Assembly (NCBI GenBank): GCA_038144955.1
Contig: JAYQOT010000003.1
Coordinates: forward strand, 9,233 to 73,232
Length of the DNA: 64,000 nucleotides
Direction of reading: 5' to 3'
Source of the DNA: Ga0077527 sp038144955
GTDB lineage: Bacteria > Pseudomonadota > Gammaproteobacteria > Burkholderiales > SG8-41
The notes beneath the pieces were generated by a model. It saw nothing but the letters and a program-made list of their open reading frames with translations. It searched no databases and was not told the origin of the DNA. Shown here one piece after another: positions 11,941-20,479 of the stretch (its first letter is position 1; every line of letters begins with the position of its first letter). The position numbers and the translations under genes were made by a program.

Positions 11941-12780
11941 ATGAAATTTCTTCAGTGCGGCAAGTTCCGCCTGACGCTTGACCGGCCGCTGCTGATGGGG
12001 GTGGTCAACGTGACCCCCGATTCATTCTCGGATGGCGGACGCTATCTGCAGACTGCTGCCGCCGTAACCCATGCCCGGCAACTGGTGGCAGAAGGCGCGG
12101 ACATTCTTGATATCGGCGGGGAATCGACTCGTCCCGGTGCCGCACCAGTGTCGCTGGAGGAGGAGCGCCGGCGGGTGCTGCCGGTGCTGGAGGCACTGGC
12201 GGATGCCGGCCTGCCGCTGTCCCTGGATACGCAGAAACCCGAACTGATGCGGGAGGCGGCAGCTGCGGGGGTAGCCATGATCAACGACGTCAATGGTTTC
12301 GAGAGTGCAGGAGCCTTTGAGGCGGTCCTGGCAGGGGACAGTGCGATCTGCATCATGCATCGCCAGGGCAATGCCCAGACCATGCAGCAGTCGCCGCAAT
12401 ATGCCGACGTGGTCGATGAGGTGCATGCCTATCTGGAACAGCGCGTCGCTGCGGCACAACGCGCCGGCCTGGGTCGCGAGCGCATCGTGATCGACCCCGG
12501 TTTTGGTTTCGGCAAGACCCTGGACCATAATCTCGAATTGCTGCGTTTCATGGGGCGGCTTGCCGCAAGCGGAATTCCGGTGCTGGCGGGCCTGTCACGC
12601 AAGTCCATGATCGGTGCGCTGACCGGTCGCGAAACCGGAGACCGGGTTTTTGGCAGCGTCGCAGCGGCACTGATCGCTGTCCAGCGTGGGGCGTGCATCC
12701 TCCGGGTGCACGACGTTGCGGCCACGCGAGACGCGCTGGCGATATGGAACGCTGTAGAATCCGGTAAAAATCGCGATTAG
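11941..12780 (+). CDS. folP: dihydropteroate synthase FolP
   Basis: Joins p-aminobenzoate to hydroxymethyl-dihydropterin pyrophosphate in folate synthesis; it is the sulfonamide target. It has 279 aa. Signature motifs are MGVVNVTPDSFSDGG near residue 20 and DIGGESTRPGA near residue 58, with the GFGFGKT loop further on. The start is firm by homology, but no Shine-Dalgarno sequence is visible, because the ftsH terminator stem and its T-rich tail occupy the region just upstream. It lies directly before glmM, a conserved order. Confidence 0.96.
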   Translation: MKFLQCGKFRLTLDRPLLMGVVNVTPDSFSDGGRYLQTAAAVTHARQLVAEGADILDIGGESTRPGAAPVSLEEERRRVLPVLEALADAGLPLSLDTQKPELMREAAAAGVAMINDVNGFESAGAFEAVLAGDSAICIMHRQGNAQTMQQSPQYADVVDEVHAYLEQRVAAAQRAGLGRERIVIDPGFGFGKTLDHNLELLRFMGRLAASGIPVLAGLSRKSMIGALTGRETGDRVFGSVAAALIAVQRGACILRVHDVAATRDALAIWNAVESGKNRD

Positions 12781-12806
12781 ATTTTTTCCAATCCGGAGTT
12801 CATGGC

Positions 12807-14156
12807 TTGAGCAGAAAATATTTTGGCACCGATGGCGTGCGCGGACTGGTGGGGACGGATCCGATAACCCCGGATTTCGTCATGCGTCTGGGGCATGCCG
12901 CGGGCAGAGTGCTGGCGCGGAAAACCGCTGGGACAGAACGGCCGGCAGTGCTGATTGGCAAGGACACCCGGGTCTCGGGTTACATGCTGGAATCAGCGCT
13001 GGAAGCCGGGCTGTCGTCGGCTGGTGTCGACGTGCTGCTGATCGGACCGATGCCGACGCCAGGTGTTGCGTATCTGACACGCGCGCTGCGGCTGTCGGCG
13101 GGCATAGTCATCAGCGCATCGCACAATCCTTACCAGGACAACGGCATCAAGTTTTTTTCCGCAGACGGCAACAAGCTGGCCGATGCCACCGAGTTGGCAA
13201 TCGAGGCGGCGATGGCGGAGCCGCTGCGTTGCAAACCCTCATCGGGTCTGGGCAAGGCGCGCCGGGTCGACGACGCGGCCGGGCGCTATATCGAATTCTG
13301 CAAGAGTACGTTTCCGGGAGATCTGGACCTGCACGGACTGCGCATCGCGGTGGATTGCGCGCATGGCGCCGCGTACCACATTGCACCGCATGTCTTTCAC
13401 GAGCTTGGTGCAGAGGTGGTGTCCGTGGGTGCCGAGCCGGACGGTTTCAACATCAACAAGGACGTCGGGGCGACTCATGCAGAATCTCTGCAGCGCGCGG
13501 TCAAGCGGGCCCGGGCCGACATCGGCATTGCGCTGGATGGCGACGGCGACCGGCTGATCATGGCCGATGCCGCGGGAAGGGTCTACGACGGTGATGAGCT
13601 GCTTTATGTGATTGCCGCGCATCTCAAGCGTATGCGCATGTTCAAGGGTGGCGTGGTCGGTACGCAGATGACCAACCTCGCCATGGCGCAGGCGCTGGCG
13701 AAACTGAAAATCCCGTTCGCCCGTGCCAAGGTGGGTGACCGCTATGTACTCGAGATGCTGCAGCAGCGTGGCTGGAAACTGGGTGGCGAGAATTCCGGTC
13801 ACATCGTCTGCCTTGACCAGCACACCACGGGGGACGGCATCGTATCGGCACTGCAGGTGCTGCAGGCGCTGATCGCGGCAAAAACCACACTTACCAAGGC
13901 GGTGAATTTCAGCCTCTACCCCCAGGTCCTGGTCAATGTGCGGCTGAGCGGTGTCGCGGCGAGCGGTGTGATGGGTGCGAAAGAGGTGCAGGTGGCAGTT
14001 GCGGATGCCGAGCGCGCATTGGGAGCCTCCGGCCGCGTCCTGCTGAGGCCTTCCGGAACCGAGCCGGTGGTCCGGGTAATGGTCGAGGGCAGGTCCCGGC
14101 GCCAGGTCACGCAACTGGCCAATACCATCGCACGTGCAGTGCGGAACGTGAAGTAA
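12807..14156 (+). CDS. glmM: phosphoglucosamine mutase GlmM
   Basis: Interconverts glucosamine-6-phosphate and glucosamine-1-phosphate for peptidoglycan and lipopolysaccharide precursors. It has 449 aa with a TTG start preceded by CGGAG; the ATG at 12802 stops after two codons. The phosphoserine motif ISASHNP places the catalytic Ser at about residue 105. The metal-binding loop DGDGDR is near residue 250, and the C-terminal phosphate-binding RPSGTEPVVRVM is intact. It sits 26 bp after folP and is likely cotranscribed. Confidence 0.97.
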   Translation: MSRKYFGTDGVRGLVGTDPITPDFVMRLGHAAGRVLARKTAGTERPAVLIGKDTRVSGYMLESALEAGLSSAGVDVLLIGPMPTPGVAYLTRALRLSAGIVISASHNPYQDNGIKFFSADGNKLADATELAIEAAMAEPLRCKPSSGLGKARRVDDAAGRYIEFCKSTFPGDLDLHGLRIAVDCAHGAAYHIAPHVFHELGAEVVSVGAEPDGFNINKDVGATHAESLQRAVKRARADIGIALDGDGDRLIMADAAGRVYDGDELLYVIAAHLKRMRMFKGGVVGTQMTNLAMAQALAKLKIPFARAKVGDRYVLEMLQQRGWKLGGENSGHIVCLDQHTTGDGIVSALQVLQALIAAKTTLTKAVNFSLYPQVLVNVRLSGVAASGVMGAKEVQVAVADAERALGASGRVLLRPSGTEPVVRVMVEGRSRRQVTQLANTIARAVRNVK

Positions 14157-14192
14157 TACCGGCAGCAGTATTGCCCGGCCCAAAACCCGGCT

Positions 14193-14210
14193 TTGTCATC
14201 AGGCTGTCAT
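14193..14210 (+). promoter_or_regulatory. Pho box upstream of arsC-aquaporin pair
   Basis: Two 7-bp direct repeats, TTGTCAT (14193-14199) and CTGTCAT (14204-14210), are separated by 4 bp. This is the spacing of a PhoB-binding Pho box. No convincing -10 element follows at the usual distance. It is 107 bp before the arsC start. Confidence 0.65.
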
Positions 14211-14317
14211 ACCGGGTTGGCATGCTCGTCTCCTTAATGCATTGCAGGTGATTCCTTTTCGCTTGTGGGTGCAGAAACCCGTGACAATTCCTGAACTGAA
14301 TCTTGCTCGATTCCCAG

Positions 14318-14821
14318 ATGAGTGAACCTATGGTTTACAACGTCCTTTTTCTTTGTACTGGTAACTCCGCGCGCAGCATCCTGGCCGAAGTCATGATGAA
14401 CAGCATGGGCAAGGGACGCTTTCATGCCTACAGTGCGGGCAGCATGCCCAAGGGAGAGGTGCATCCTCTTGCGCTGGATCTTTTGGAAAAGAACCACCTG
14501 CCCATAGACGGTCTGCGCAGCAAGAGCTGGGAGCAATTCGCCCGGTCCGGTGCGCCGGCGCTGGACTTTGTTTTCACCGTCTGCGACAACGCCGCAGGCG
14601 AAGTCTGTCCGGTATGGCCTGGCCAGCCGATGACCGCGCACTGGGGTATCCCTGATCCTGCGGCGGCTGAAGGCGGCATCGAAGACAGACGCAGGGCGTT
14701 TTTCACCGCCTACAGCCAGTTGGGGGCGCGCATTTCGCTGTTCATCAATCTGCCGATCGACCGCCTTGACCGGATGACCCTGCAGAAAAAACTGCGGGAT
14801 ATCGGCAGCACGAAATTATGA
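14318..14821 (+). CDS. arsC: arsenate reductase ArsC (low-molecular-weight phosphatase fold)
   Basis: Probably reduces arsenate to arsenite, or acts as a protein-tyrosine phosphatase of the same fold. The ATG at 14318 gives 167 aa. The phosphate loop C-x5-R is CTGNSAR (Cys13-Arg19), and Asp113 sits in the IPDPA loop. Two further Cys (89 and 97) in VCDNAAGEVCP match the redox pair of thioredoxin-coupled arsenate reductases, which supports the arsenate role. The gene ends inside the aquaporin start (ATGA overlap). A Pho box lies upstream and the phosphate transporter genes follow, consistent with arsenate entering through Pst. Confidence 0.82.
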   Translation: MSEPMVYNVLFLCTGNSARSILAEVMMNSMGKGRFHAYSAGSMPKGEVHPLALDLLEKNHLPIDGLRSKSWEQFARSGAPALDFVFTVCDNAAGEVCPVWPGQPMTAHWGIPDPAAAEGGIEDRRRAFFTAYSQLGARISLFINLPIDRLDRMTLQKKLRDIGSTKL

Positions 14822-15489
14822 CCTTGGGTCGCCGCCTCGCAGCCGAAGCCCTGGGGACGGCGTTTCTTCTGGCCGCAGTGATTGGCTCGGGCATCATGGG
14901 CGAGCGCCTGGCCGGGGGTAATGTGGCGATTGCGCTGCTGGCCAATGCGATTGCCACCGGGGCCGCCTTGGTGGCCCTGATTCATGCTTTCGGTCCGGTG
15001 TCAGGTGCCCATTTCAACCCTGCAGTGACGCTGGTAATGGCACTCCGTGGTCTGCTCTCGCGCCGTGACGCCTGCGCCTACGTGGCGGTGCAGGTGGCCG
15101 CGGCTTTTGCCGGCGTTGCCTGTGCGCATCTGATGTTCGGTGAACCGCTGTTCTCGGAATCGTTGAAGGTGCGCACTGGTGGGGCGCAGTGGTGGAGCGA
15201 AGTGGTGGCGACTTTCGGGCTGATTGCAATGATTCTGGGCTGCCTGCGTTCACGTGCCGATGCCGTGCCCTATGTGGTCGGGCTGTATATAACCGCGGCC
15301 TACTGGTTCACTGCATCCACTTCGTTTGCCAATCCGGCAGTCACGCTGGCGCGTGCTGCAAGCAATACGTTCGCCGGTATCCGTGCGCTGGATGCGCCGA
15401 TGTTCATTGCTGCGCAACTGGCCGGCGCCTTGCTCGCATCGGCAGCGATGTGGTGGTTGCTGGGCGAAGAGCGTTCCGCATCCCGATAG
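14818..15489 (+). CDS. aquaporin/MIP family channel, possible arsenite channel
   Basis: Six-helix major intrinsic protein of 223 aa in the inner membrane. Both half-helix motifs are present: NPA in AHFNPAVTL (about residue 67) and NPA in FANPAVTLARA (about residue 170). It overlaps the arsC-like gene by four bases, so the two are cotranslated. In Sinorhizobium an aquaporin (AqpS) exports arsenite made by ArsC, and the same pairing here suggests the same job. That role is inferred from the neighbour, not from the channel sequence alone, and water or small neutral solutes remain possible. Confidence 0.85.
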   Translation: MTLGRRLAAEALGTAFLLAAVIGSGIMGERLAGGNVAIALLANAIATGAALVALIHAFGPVSGAHFNPAVTLVMALRGLLSRRDACAYVAVQVAAAFAGVACAHLMFGEPLFSESLKVRTGGAQWWSEVVATFGLIAMILGCLRSRADAVPYVVGLYITAAYWFTASTSFANPAVTLARAASNTFAGIRALDAPMFIAAQLAGALLASAAMWWLLGEERSASR

Positions 15490-15530
15490 CCTCACACGCG
15501 GGATCTGAGGTTCCGGGATTTTTCCTGCAA

Positions 15531-15548
15531 GTGTCATGAAGCTGTCAT
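15531..15548 (+). promoter_or_regulatory. Pho box of pstSCAB
   Basis: Direct repeats GTGTCAT (15531-15537) and CTGTCAT (15542-15548) with a 4-bp spacer match the PhoB-binding consensus. A -10-like TACCAT lies 10 bp further on (15559-15564), the expected distance in Pho promoters. The pstS start is about 50 bp beyond. Confidence 0.8.
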
Positions 15549-15616
15549 CTCTTCTGGCTACCATCGGTCTGGCACTCAAAAAGACCATGACTGAAAATTG
15601 TTCAGGAGAAAAGAAA

Positions 15617-16654
15617 TTGAAATTAGTCAATAAAATCATATCGTTATACATCGCCTCCCTGCTCGCGGCTGCAGGATCCGCTGCCGCAGCCGAAATTACC
15701 GGCGCTGGCGCCTCGTTTCCGAACCCGGTGTATTCCAAGTGGGCTGATGCCTACAACAAGGCCACCGGCCACAAGCTCAATTACCAATCGATCGGTTCTT
15801 CCGGCGGCGTACGCCAGATCAAGGCGAAAACCGTGGATTTCGGTGCTTCCGATGCGCCGCTGAAGGCGGCCGATCTGCAGAAGGACGGCATGATCCAGTT
15901 TCCGACCGTGTTCGGCGCGGTGGTGCCGGTGATCAACCTCCCGGGCCTGAAACCCGGCGAGATGAAGCTCACCGGTGAGGTGCTCGGCGACATCTATCTG
16001 GGCAAGATCAAGAAATGGAACGATCCGGCGATCACCGCTCTGAACCCCGGGCTGAAATTGCCGGATACAGCTATCGGTGTGGTGCGTCGGGCCGATGGCT
16101 CGGGCACAACTTCGATATTCACCAATTACCTGTCGAAAGTGAATGCCGAGTGGAAAGCGAAAGTTGGTGAAGGTTCGACGGTGCAATGGCCGGCGGGCCT
16201 GGGTGGCAAGGGCAACGAGGGCGTGTCGGCCTTTGTGCAGCGGCTGCCCGGGTCGATCGGTTATGTCGAGTTTGCCTACGCCAAGCAGAACAAGCTGCCG
16301 CATGCACAGTTGAAGAATGCTGCCGGCAATTTTGTCCAGCCGGGCGACGATACGATCCAGGCGGCGGCAACGGGCTGGGGTGCAGACGGCAACTACATCC
16401 ACCCGACGGATCAGAAGGGCGCGAAAGCGTGGCCGATCACCGGTGCGACCTACATCATCATCCACCAGAAAGCCGAGAAACCCGGGCAGACCGTCGAGGT
16501 CATGAAGTTTTTCGACTGGGCCTATAAAAACGGCGACAACCTGGCGCTGGAGCTGGACTACGTTCCCATGCCTGACAGCATGGTCAAGCAGATCCACGCT
16601 GCCTGGGCGGCGGTGAAGGATGCCTCTGGCAAGGCAGTGTGGCAGGCAAAGTGA
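15617..16654 (+). CDS. pstS: phosphate ABC transporter substrate-binding protein PstS
   Basis: Periplasmic high-affinity phosphate-binding protein. I place the start at TTG 15617, with AGGAG at 15604-15608; the longer frame to 15536 would run through the Pho box. The result is 345 aa, with a signal peptide (KLVNK, hydrophobic core, AAAA cut near residue 25). The mature N terminus EITGAGASFPNPVYSKW is the classic PstS start. The phosphate site shows GSSGG and RADGSGTT. It is the first gene of pstSCAB under a Pho box. Confidence 0.96.
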   Translation: MKLVNKIISLYIASLLAAAGSAAAAEITGAGASFPNPVYSKWADAYNKATGHKLNYQSIGSSGGVRQIKAKTVDFGASDAPLKAADLQKDGMIQFPTVFGAVVPVINLPGLKPGEMKLTGEVLGDIYLGKIKKWNDPAITALNPGLKLPDTAIGVVRRADGSGTTSIFTNYLSKVNAEWKAKVGEGSTVQWPAGLGGKGNEGVSAFVQRLPGSIGYVEFAYAKQNKLPHAQLKNAAGNFVQPGDDTIQAAATGWGADGNYIHPTDQKGAKAWPITGATYIIIHQKAEKPGQTVEVMKFFDWAYKNGDNLALELDYVPMPDSMVKQIHAAWAAVKDASGKAVWQAK

Positions 16655-16670
16655 ATTATCCTGCCGGTCC

Positions 16671-16699
16671 CAGGGGTGCTTGGCGCCCCTGATTTTTTT
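16671..16699 (+). terminator. intrinsic terminator or attenuator between pstS and pstC
   Basis: A 9-bp stem (CAGGGGTGC and GCGCCCCTG, one G-U pair) with a 3-nt loop is followed by A and seven T (16693-16699). It lies inside the pst operon, so partial termination would give more PstS than PstCAB. Confidence 0.75.
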
Positions 16700-16734
16700 G
16701 ACGTACCCGGAATGGTTCTTGCCGGAGATGAGCG

Positions 16735-17751
16735 ATGAATCTGCAGGTCACAGGTGAGCGTGTAGAATTGAGCGCGATGAACAATGCGCAGCCTGATACC
16801 GCAGTGCCCGTCCGCCGTAGCCAGATCCGGGATGTCGTTTTCTACAATATTGTTCGCGGCATAGCACTGCTGACGCTGCTGATACTGCTGGGCATCATCG
16901 CTTCGCTGATCGTCAGTTCGTGGCCTTCGATCCAGAAATTCGGTTTTTCATTCATCTGGACGACAGACTGGAACCCGCCGGCTGAAAAGTTCGGTGCGCT
17001 GATTCCGATATACGGCACCCTGGTCACCTCGGTTATTGCCCTGTTCATAGCGGTGCCAGTCAGCTTCGGCATTGCTCTGTTCCTGACTGAGCTATCTCCG
17101 GCCTGGTTGCGCCGCCCGCTGGGTACCGCCATCGAACTGCTCGCTGCAATTCCCAGCATCGTCTACGGCATGTGGGGTTTGCTGGTATTCGCGCCGCTGT
17201 TCGGCCAGTACGTGCAACCGCTGCTGGCGGAGACGCTGGGGAAGCTGCCACTGATCGGTGTGCTGTTCGAGGGGGCGCCACTGGGAATCGGCCTGCTTGC
17301 TGCCGGGGTGATACTGGCAATCATGATCATCCCCTTCATTGCCGCGGTAATGCGTGATGTTTTTGAGGTGACGCCGCCCATGCTCAAGGAATCTGCATAT
17401 GGTGTGGGCGCCACGACCTGGGAGGTTATGTGGAATGTGGTTCTGCCCTATACCAAGGTCGGTGTCGTCGGCGGCATCATGCTGGGCCTGGGGCGCGCAC
17501 TGGGCGAGACCATGGCGGTCACGTTTGTAATCGGAAACACCAATCTGCTGGACAATGTCTCGCTGTTTTCCCCGGGCAACAGCATTACTTCAGCGCTGGC
17601 CAATGAATTTTCCGAAGCGGACCCGGGGCTGCACACTGCGGCGCTGATGGAGCTCGGACTGATCCTGTTCATGATCACATTCATGGTCCTGGCATTCTCC
17701 AAGTGGTTGCTGGCGAGGATGAAAATCAATGAAGGTTCTCCGGTAGCCTGA
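16735..17751 (+). CDS. pstC: phosphate ABC transporter permease PstC
   Basis: Inner-membrane permease subunit of the phosphate importer. It has 338 aa. There are about six transmembrane helices after a polar N-terminal stretch of roughly 35 residues. The cytoplasmic EAA-like loop ESAYGVGATTWEVMWNVVLP is near residue 220, followed by GRALGETMAVTFVIGN, a PstC hallmark. A GGAG sits 8 bp before the ATG. A second in-frame ATG at codon 15 could also be the start. It is followed by pstA after 2 bp. Confidence 0.96.
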   Translation: MNLQVTGERVELSAMNNAQPDTAVPVRRSQIRDVVFYNIVRGIALLTLLILLGIIASLIVSSWPSIQKFGFSFIWTTDWNPPAEKFGALIPIYGTLVTSVIALFIAVPVSFGIALFLTELSPAWLRRPLGTAIELLAAIPSIVYGMWGLLVFAPLFGQYVQPLLAETLGKLPLIGVLFEGAPLGIGLLAAGVILAIMIIPFIAAVMRDVFEVTPPMLKESAYGVGATTWEVMWNVVLPYTKVGVVGGIMLGLGRALGETMAVTFVIGNTNLLDNVSLFSPGNSITSALANEFSEADPGLHTAALMELGLILFMITFMVLAFSKWLLARMKINEGSPVA

Positions 17752-17753
17752 CC

Positions 17754-18590
17754 ATGGATATCGTCAAACGTCGCAGGCTGGTCAACCGGCTGGCACTCTT
17801 TCTTTCCGTTTGCGCGATGGCATTCGGCGTGTTGTGGCTGGTCTGGATATTATTTGATGTTTTGCGACTGGGTGTCGGTGGTCTTTCACCGGCGCTGTTC
17901 ACCAAGATGACTCCTCCGCCGGGAGAGGATGGCGGTCTGCTCAATGCCATTGTCGGCAGCTTCATGATGTGCGGCCTGGCGATGCTGATCGGCACCCCGA
18001 TCGGGGTGCTTGCGGGTATCTATCTGGGTGAGTACGGCCAGCGAGGCTGGCTGGGATCGACGACCCGTCTCATCAACGACATCCTGCTGTCTGCACCTTC
18101 GATCGTACTCGGTCTTTTCGTCTATGCCGTGGTGGTGGCGCGGACCGGCGGATTTTCCGGTTATGCCGGGGTTATCGCACTGACACTGATCGTTGTGCCC
18201 GTGGTAGTGCGCACCACTGAAAACATGCTGATTCTGGTACCCAATGGCATGCGCGAGGCTGCCTACGCCCTGGGCGCTCCAAAATATCATGTCATCCTCT
18301 CGGTCACCCTGCGCGCAGCCAGGGCCGGTGTGATGACCGGGGTGTTGCTGGCACTGGCGCGGATCGCCGGTGAAACTGCGCCACTGCTGTTCACGGCACT
18401 GTCCAACCAGTTCTGGTCACTGGATCTGGGCAAGCCCATGGCCAATCTGCCGGTCACCATTTTCAAATTTGCGATGAGTCCGTTCGAGGACTGGCAAAAG
18501 CTGGCGTGGGCCGGAGTGTTCCTGATCACGCTGGGCGTGCTGTTGATCAACATCATCGCACGTGTGGTGCTGAGGGAAGGGAGGCGGTAG
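17754..18590 (+). CDS. pstA: phosphate ABC transporter permease PstA
   Basis: Second permease subunit of the Pst importer, 278 aa, with about six transmembrane helices. The coupling loop REAAYALGAPKYHVILSVTLR and the following LARIAGETAPLLFTAL are typical of PstA. It starts 2 bp after pstC and ends exactly at the pstB start, so pstC, pstA and pstB are tightly coupled. Confidence 0.96.
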   Translation: MDIVKRRRLVNRLALFLSVCAMAFGVLWLVWILFDVLRLGVGGLSPALFTKMTPPPGEDGGLLNAIVGSFMMCGLAMLIGTPIGVLAGIYLGEYGQRGWLGSTTRLINDILLSAPSIVLGLFVYAVVVARTGGFSGYAGVIALTLIVVPVVVRTTENMLILVPNGMREAAYALGAPKYHVILSVTLRAARAGVMTGVLLALARIAGETAPLLFTALSNQFWSLDLGKPMANLPVTIFKFAMSPFEDWQKLAWAGVFLITLGVLLINIIARVVLREGRR

Positions 18591-19415
18591 ATGGTTTCCG
18601 TGAGGGCGTCAGCCGGAAGAGCGGCGGGTAATGAAGATCGTGCAATCGATGATGACCAGAAGACCGTGCACATCGCAGCACGCGGCGTCAACTTCTACTA
18701 TGGTTCCTTTCAGGCGCTCAAGGATATTAATTGCGAGATATACAAACGCCATATCACGGCGTTTATTGGCCCCTCCGGCTGTGGAAAATCCACGTTCCTG
18801 CGCTGTTTCAACAGGATGTTCGAACTTTACCCGGAGCAGAGAGCCGAGGGGGAATTGCTGCTAGATGGCGAGAACATCATCGGCAAGAAGGTCGATGCCA
18901 CCACTTTGCGGGCCAAGGTAGGCATGGTGTTCCAGAAGCCGACACCATTTCCTATGTCCATCTATGACAATGTGGCCTGGGGCGTTTCGCTGCATGAGCG
19001 TTTGCCCAAGGCCATGTTGGACGAACGTGTTGAGTGGGCGCTGAAACGCGCGGCCCTCTGGGACGAGGTCAAGGGCATATTGGGGCAGAGTGGCATGAGT
19101 CTCTCAGGTGGGCAGCAGCAGCGCCTGTGCATTGCACGGGGTATCGCGGTGAAACCCGGTGTTTTGCTGCTCGACGAACCGACTTCTGCGCTCGATCCGA
19201 TTTCCACGGCCAAGATCGAAGAGTTGCTGAATGAGTTGAAGCGGGATTTCACGATCGTCATTGTCACCCACAACATGCAGCAGGCCGCGCGCATTTCCGA
19301 CTACACCGCGTACATGTATCTGGGCGAACTCATTGAATTCGGTCAGACCGATTCGATCTTCATCAAGCCGAAGAACAAGCAGACCGAGGACTACATTACC
19401 GGGCGTTTCGGCTGA
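18591..19415 (+). CDS. pstB: phosphate ABC transporter ATP-binding protein PstB
   Basis: Cytoplasmic ATPase that powers phosphate import. It has 274 aa. Walker A is GPSGCGKST (about residues 60-68), the ABC signature is LSGGQQQR, Walker B is VLLLDEPTSALDP, and the switch His is in IVTHNMQQA. The first 25 residues are a non-conserved polar extension; no better internal start is obvious. It directly follows pstA. The usual next genes phoU and phoBR are absent from this window, and dapA comes next instead. Confidence 0.97.
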   Translation: MVSVRASAGRAAGNEDRAIDDDQKTVHIAARGVNFYYGSFQALKDINCEIYKRHITAFIGPSGCGKSTFLRCFNRMFELYPEQRAEGELLLDGENIIGKKVDATTLRAKVGMVFQKPTPFPMSIYDNVAWGVSLHERLPKAMLDERVEWALKRAALWDEVKGILGQSGMSLSGGQQQRLCIARGIAVKPGVLLLDEPTSALDPISTAKIEELLNELKRDFTIVIVTHNMQQAARISDYTAYMYLGELIEFGQTDSIFIKPKNKQTEDYITGRFG

Positions 19416-19549
19416 CGCCACGACTCCCGGCCCGGGTTGAACCGGCGCCGGATATTGAATCCACTGGGCTTTCTGCTGTCGAACCCGTATCTTTGTACCG
19501 CGGGCTTGGGTACAATATTCGGATAAACCGGCGCAGTTATAAATTACCG

Positions 19550-20479
19550 ATGAAAATCAAGGACTTGACAGGGGTTCGCGGCAGCATGGTAGCCATCGTC
19601 ACTCCCATGACGGAGGACGGCGCACTGGACTTTGATGCATTCCGCAGTTTGATCGACTGGCATATTGCCGAAGGCACTGACGGCATCGTCGTGGTGGGCA
19701 CTACCGGCGAATCGCCCACTGTGGATTTCGATGAACATCGGCAGCTGATCGAGATCGCTGTCCGGCATGCGGCAAAACGGGTGCCCATCATCGCGGGAAC
19801 CGGTGCCAATTCGACCAAGGAAGCCATCGAATTGACGGAGTATGCCAAGGCGGCCGGTGCCGACATGAGTCTTTCGGTTGTCCCGTATTACAACAAGCCG
19901 ACCCAGGAAGGTCTTTACCGGCACTTCCGCAGCATTGCCGAGGCCGTGGATATTCCCCAGATTCTCTACAACGTGCCGGGGCGTACGGTGGCTGATCTGT
20001 CGAACGATACCGCGTTGCGACTGGCACAGGTGCCGGGCATCGTGGGTATCAAGGATGCTACCGGCAATCTGGAGCGTGGCTCCGATCTTTTGCGGCGTCG
20101 CCCCGATACCTTTCACGTCTACAGCGGTGACGATGCCACGGGCATCGCGCTGATGTTGCTGGGAGGGGATGGTGTCATCTCCGTGACGGCCAACGTGGCG
20201 CCGCGCATGATGCATGACATGTGCGCCGCAGCCCTGAGCGGCGAGGCAAACCAGGCGGTGAAATTGAACAACCAGTTGCTGGGATTGCATCGCCATTTGT
20301 TCTGTGAGGCCAATCCCATACCGGTGAAATGGGCGGTGCAGCAACTGGGCTTGATGAAGGGCGGGATCCGGTTGCCCTTGACCCCGCTGTCAGCCCAATA
20401 TTACGAGTTGGTCCGAGGCGCCATGCAGCAGGCAGGTGTGGCGCCGATTTCTTCAGGGAAAAAGCATGTCGTTGCTTAA
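19550..20479 (+). CDS. dapA: 4-hydroxy-tetrahydrodipicolinate synthase DapA
   Basis: Condenses pyruvate with aspartate semialdehyde, the first committed step to diaminopimelate and lysine. The ATG at 19550 gives 309 aa; the longer frame adds an unconserved stretch. The TIM-barrel markers are GTTGESPT (about residue 45) for substrate, the Tyr in VVPYYNKP, and the Schiff-base Lys in GIKDATGN. Its 3' end overlaps bamC by 14 bp. The dapA-bamC (nlpB) pair is also found in E. coli. Confidence 0.97.
   Translation: MKIKDLTGVRGSMVAIVTPMTEDGALDFDAFRSLIDWHIAEGTDGIVVVGTTGESPTVDFDEHRQLIEIAVRHAAKRVPIIAGTGANSTKEAIELTEYAKAAGADMSLSVVPYYNKPTQEGLYRHFRSIAEAVDIPQILYNVPGRTVADLSNDTALRLAQVPGIVGIKDATGNLERGSDLLRRRPDTFHVYSGDDATGIALMLLGGDGVISVTANVAPRMMHDMCAAALSGEANQAVKLNNQLLGLHRHLFCEANPIPVKWAVQQLGLMKGGIRLPLTPLSAQYYELVRGAMQQAGVAPISSGKKHVVA

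Noticed and set aside
19493..19516. TTGTAC/TACAAT promoter before dapA
   Set aside because: The spacing is only 12 bp, too short for a sigma70 promoter.
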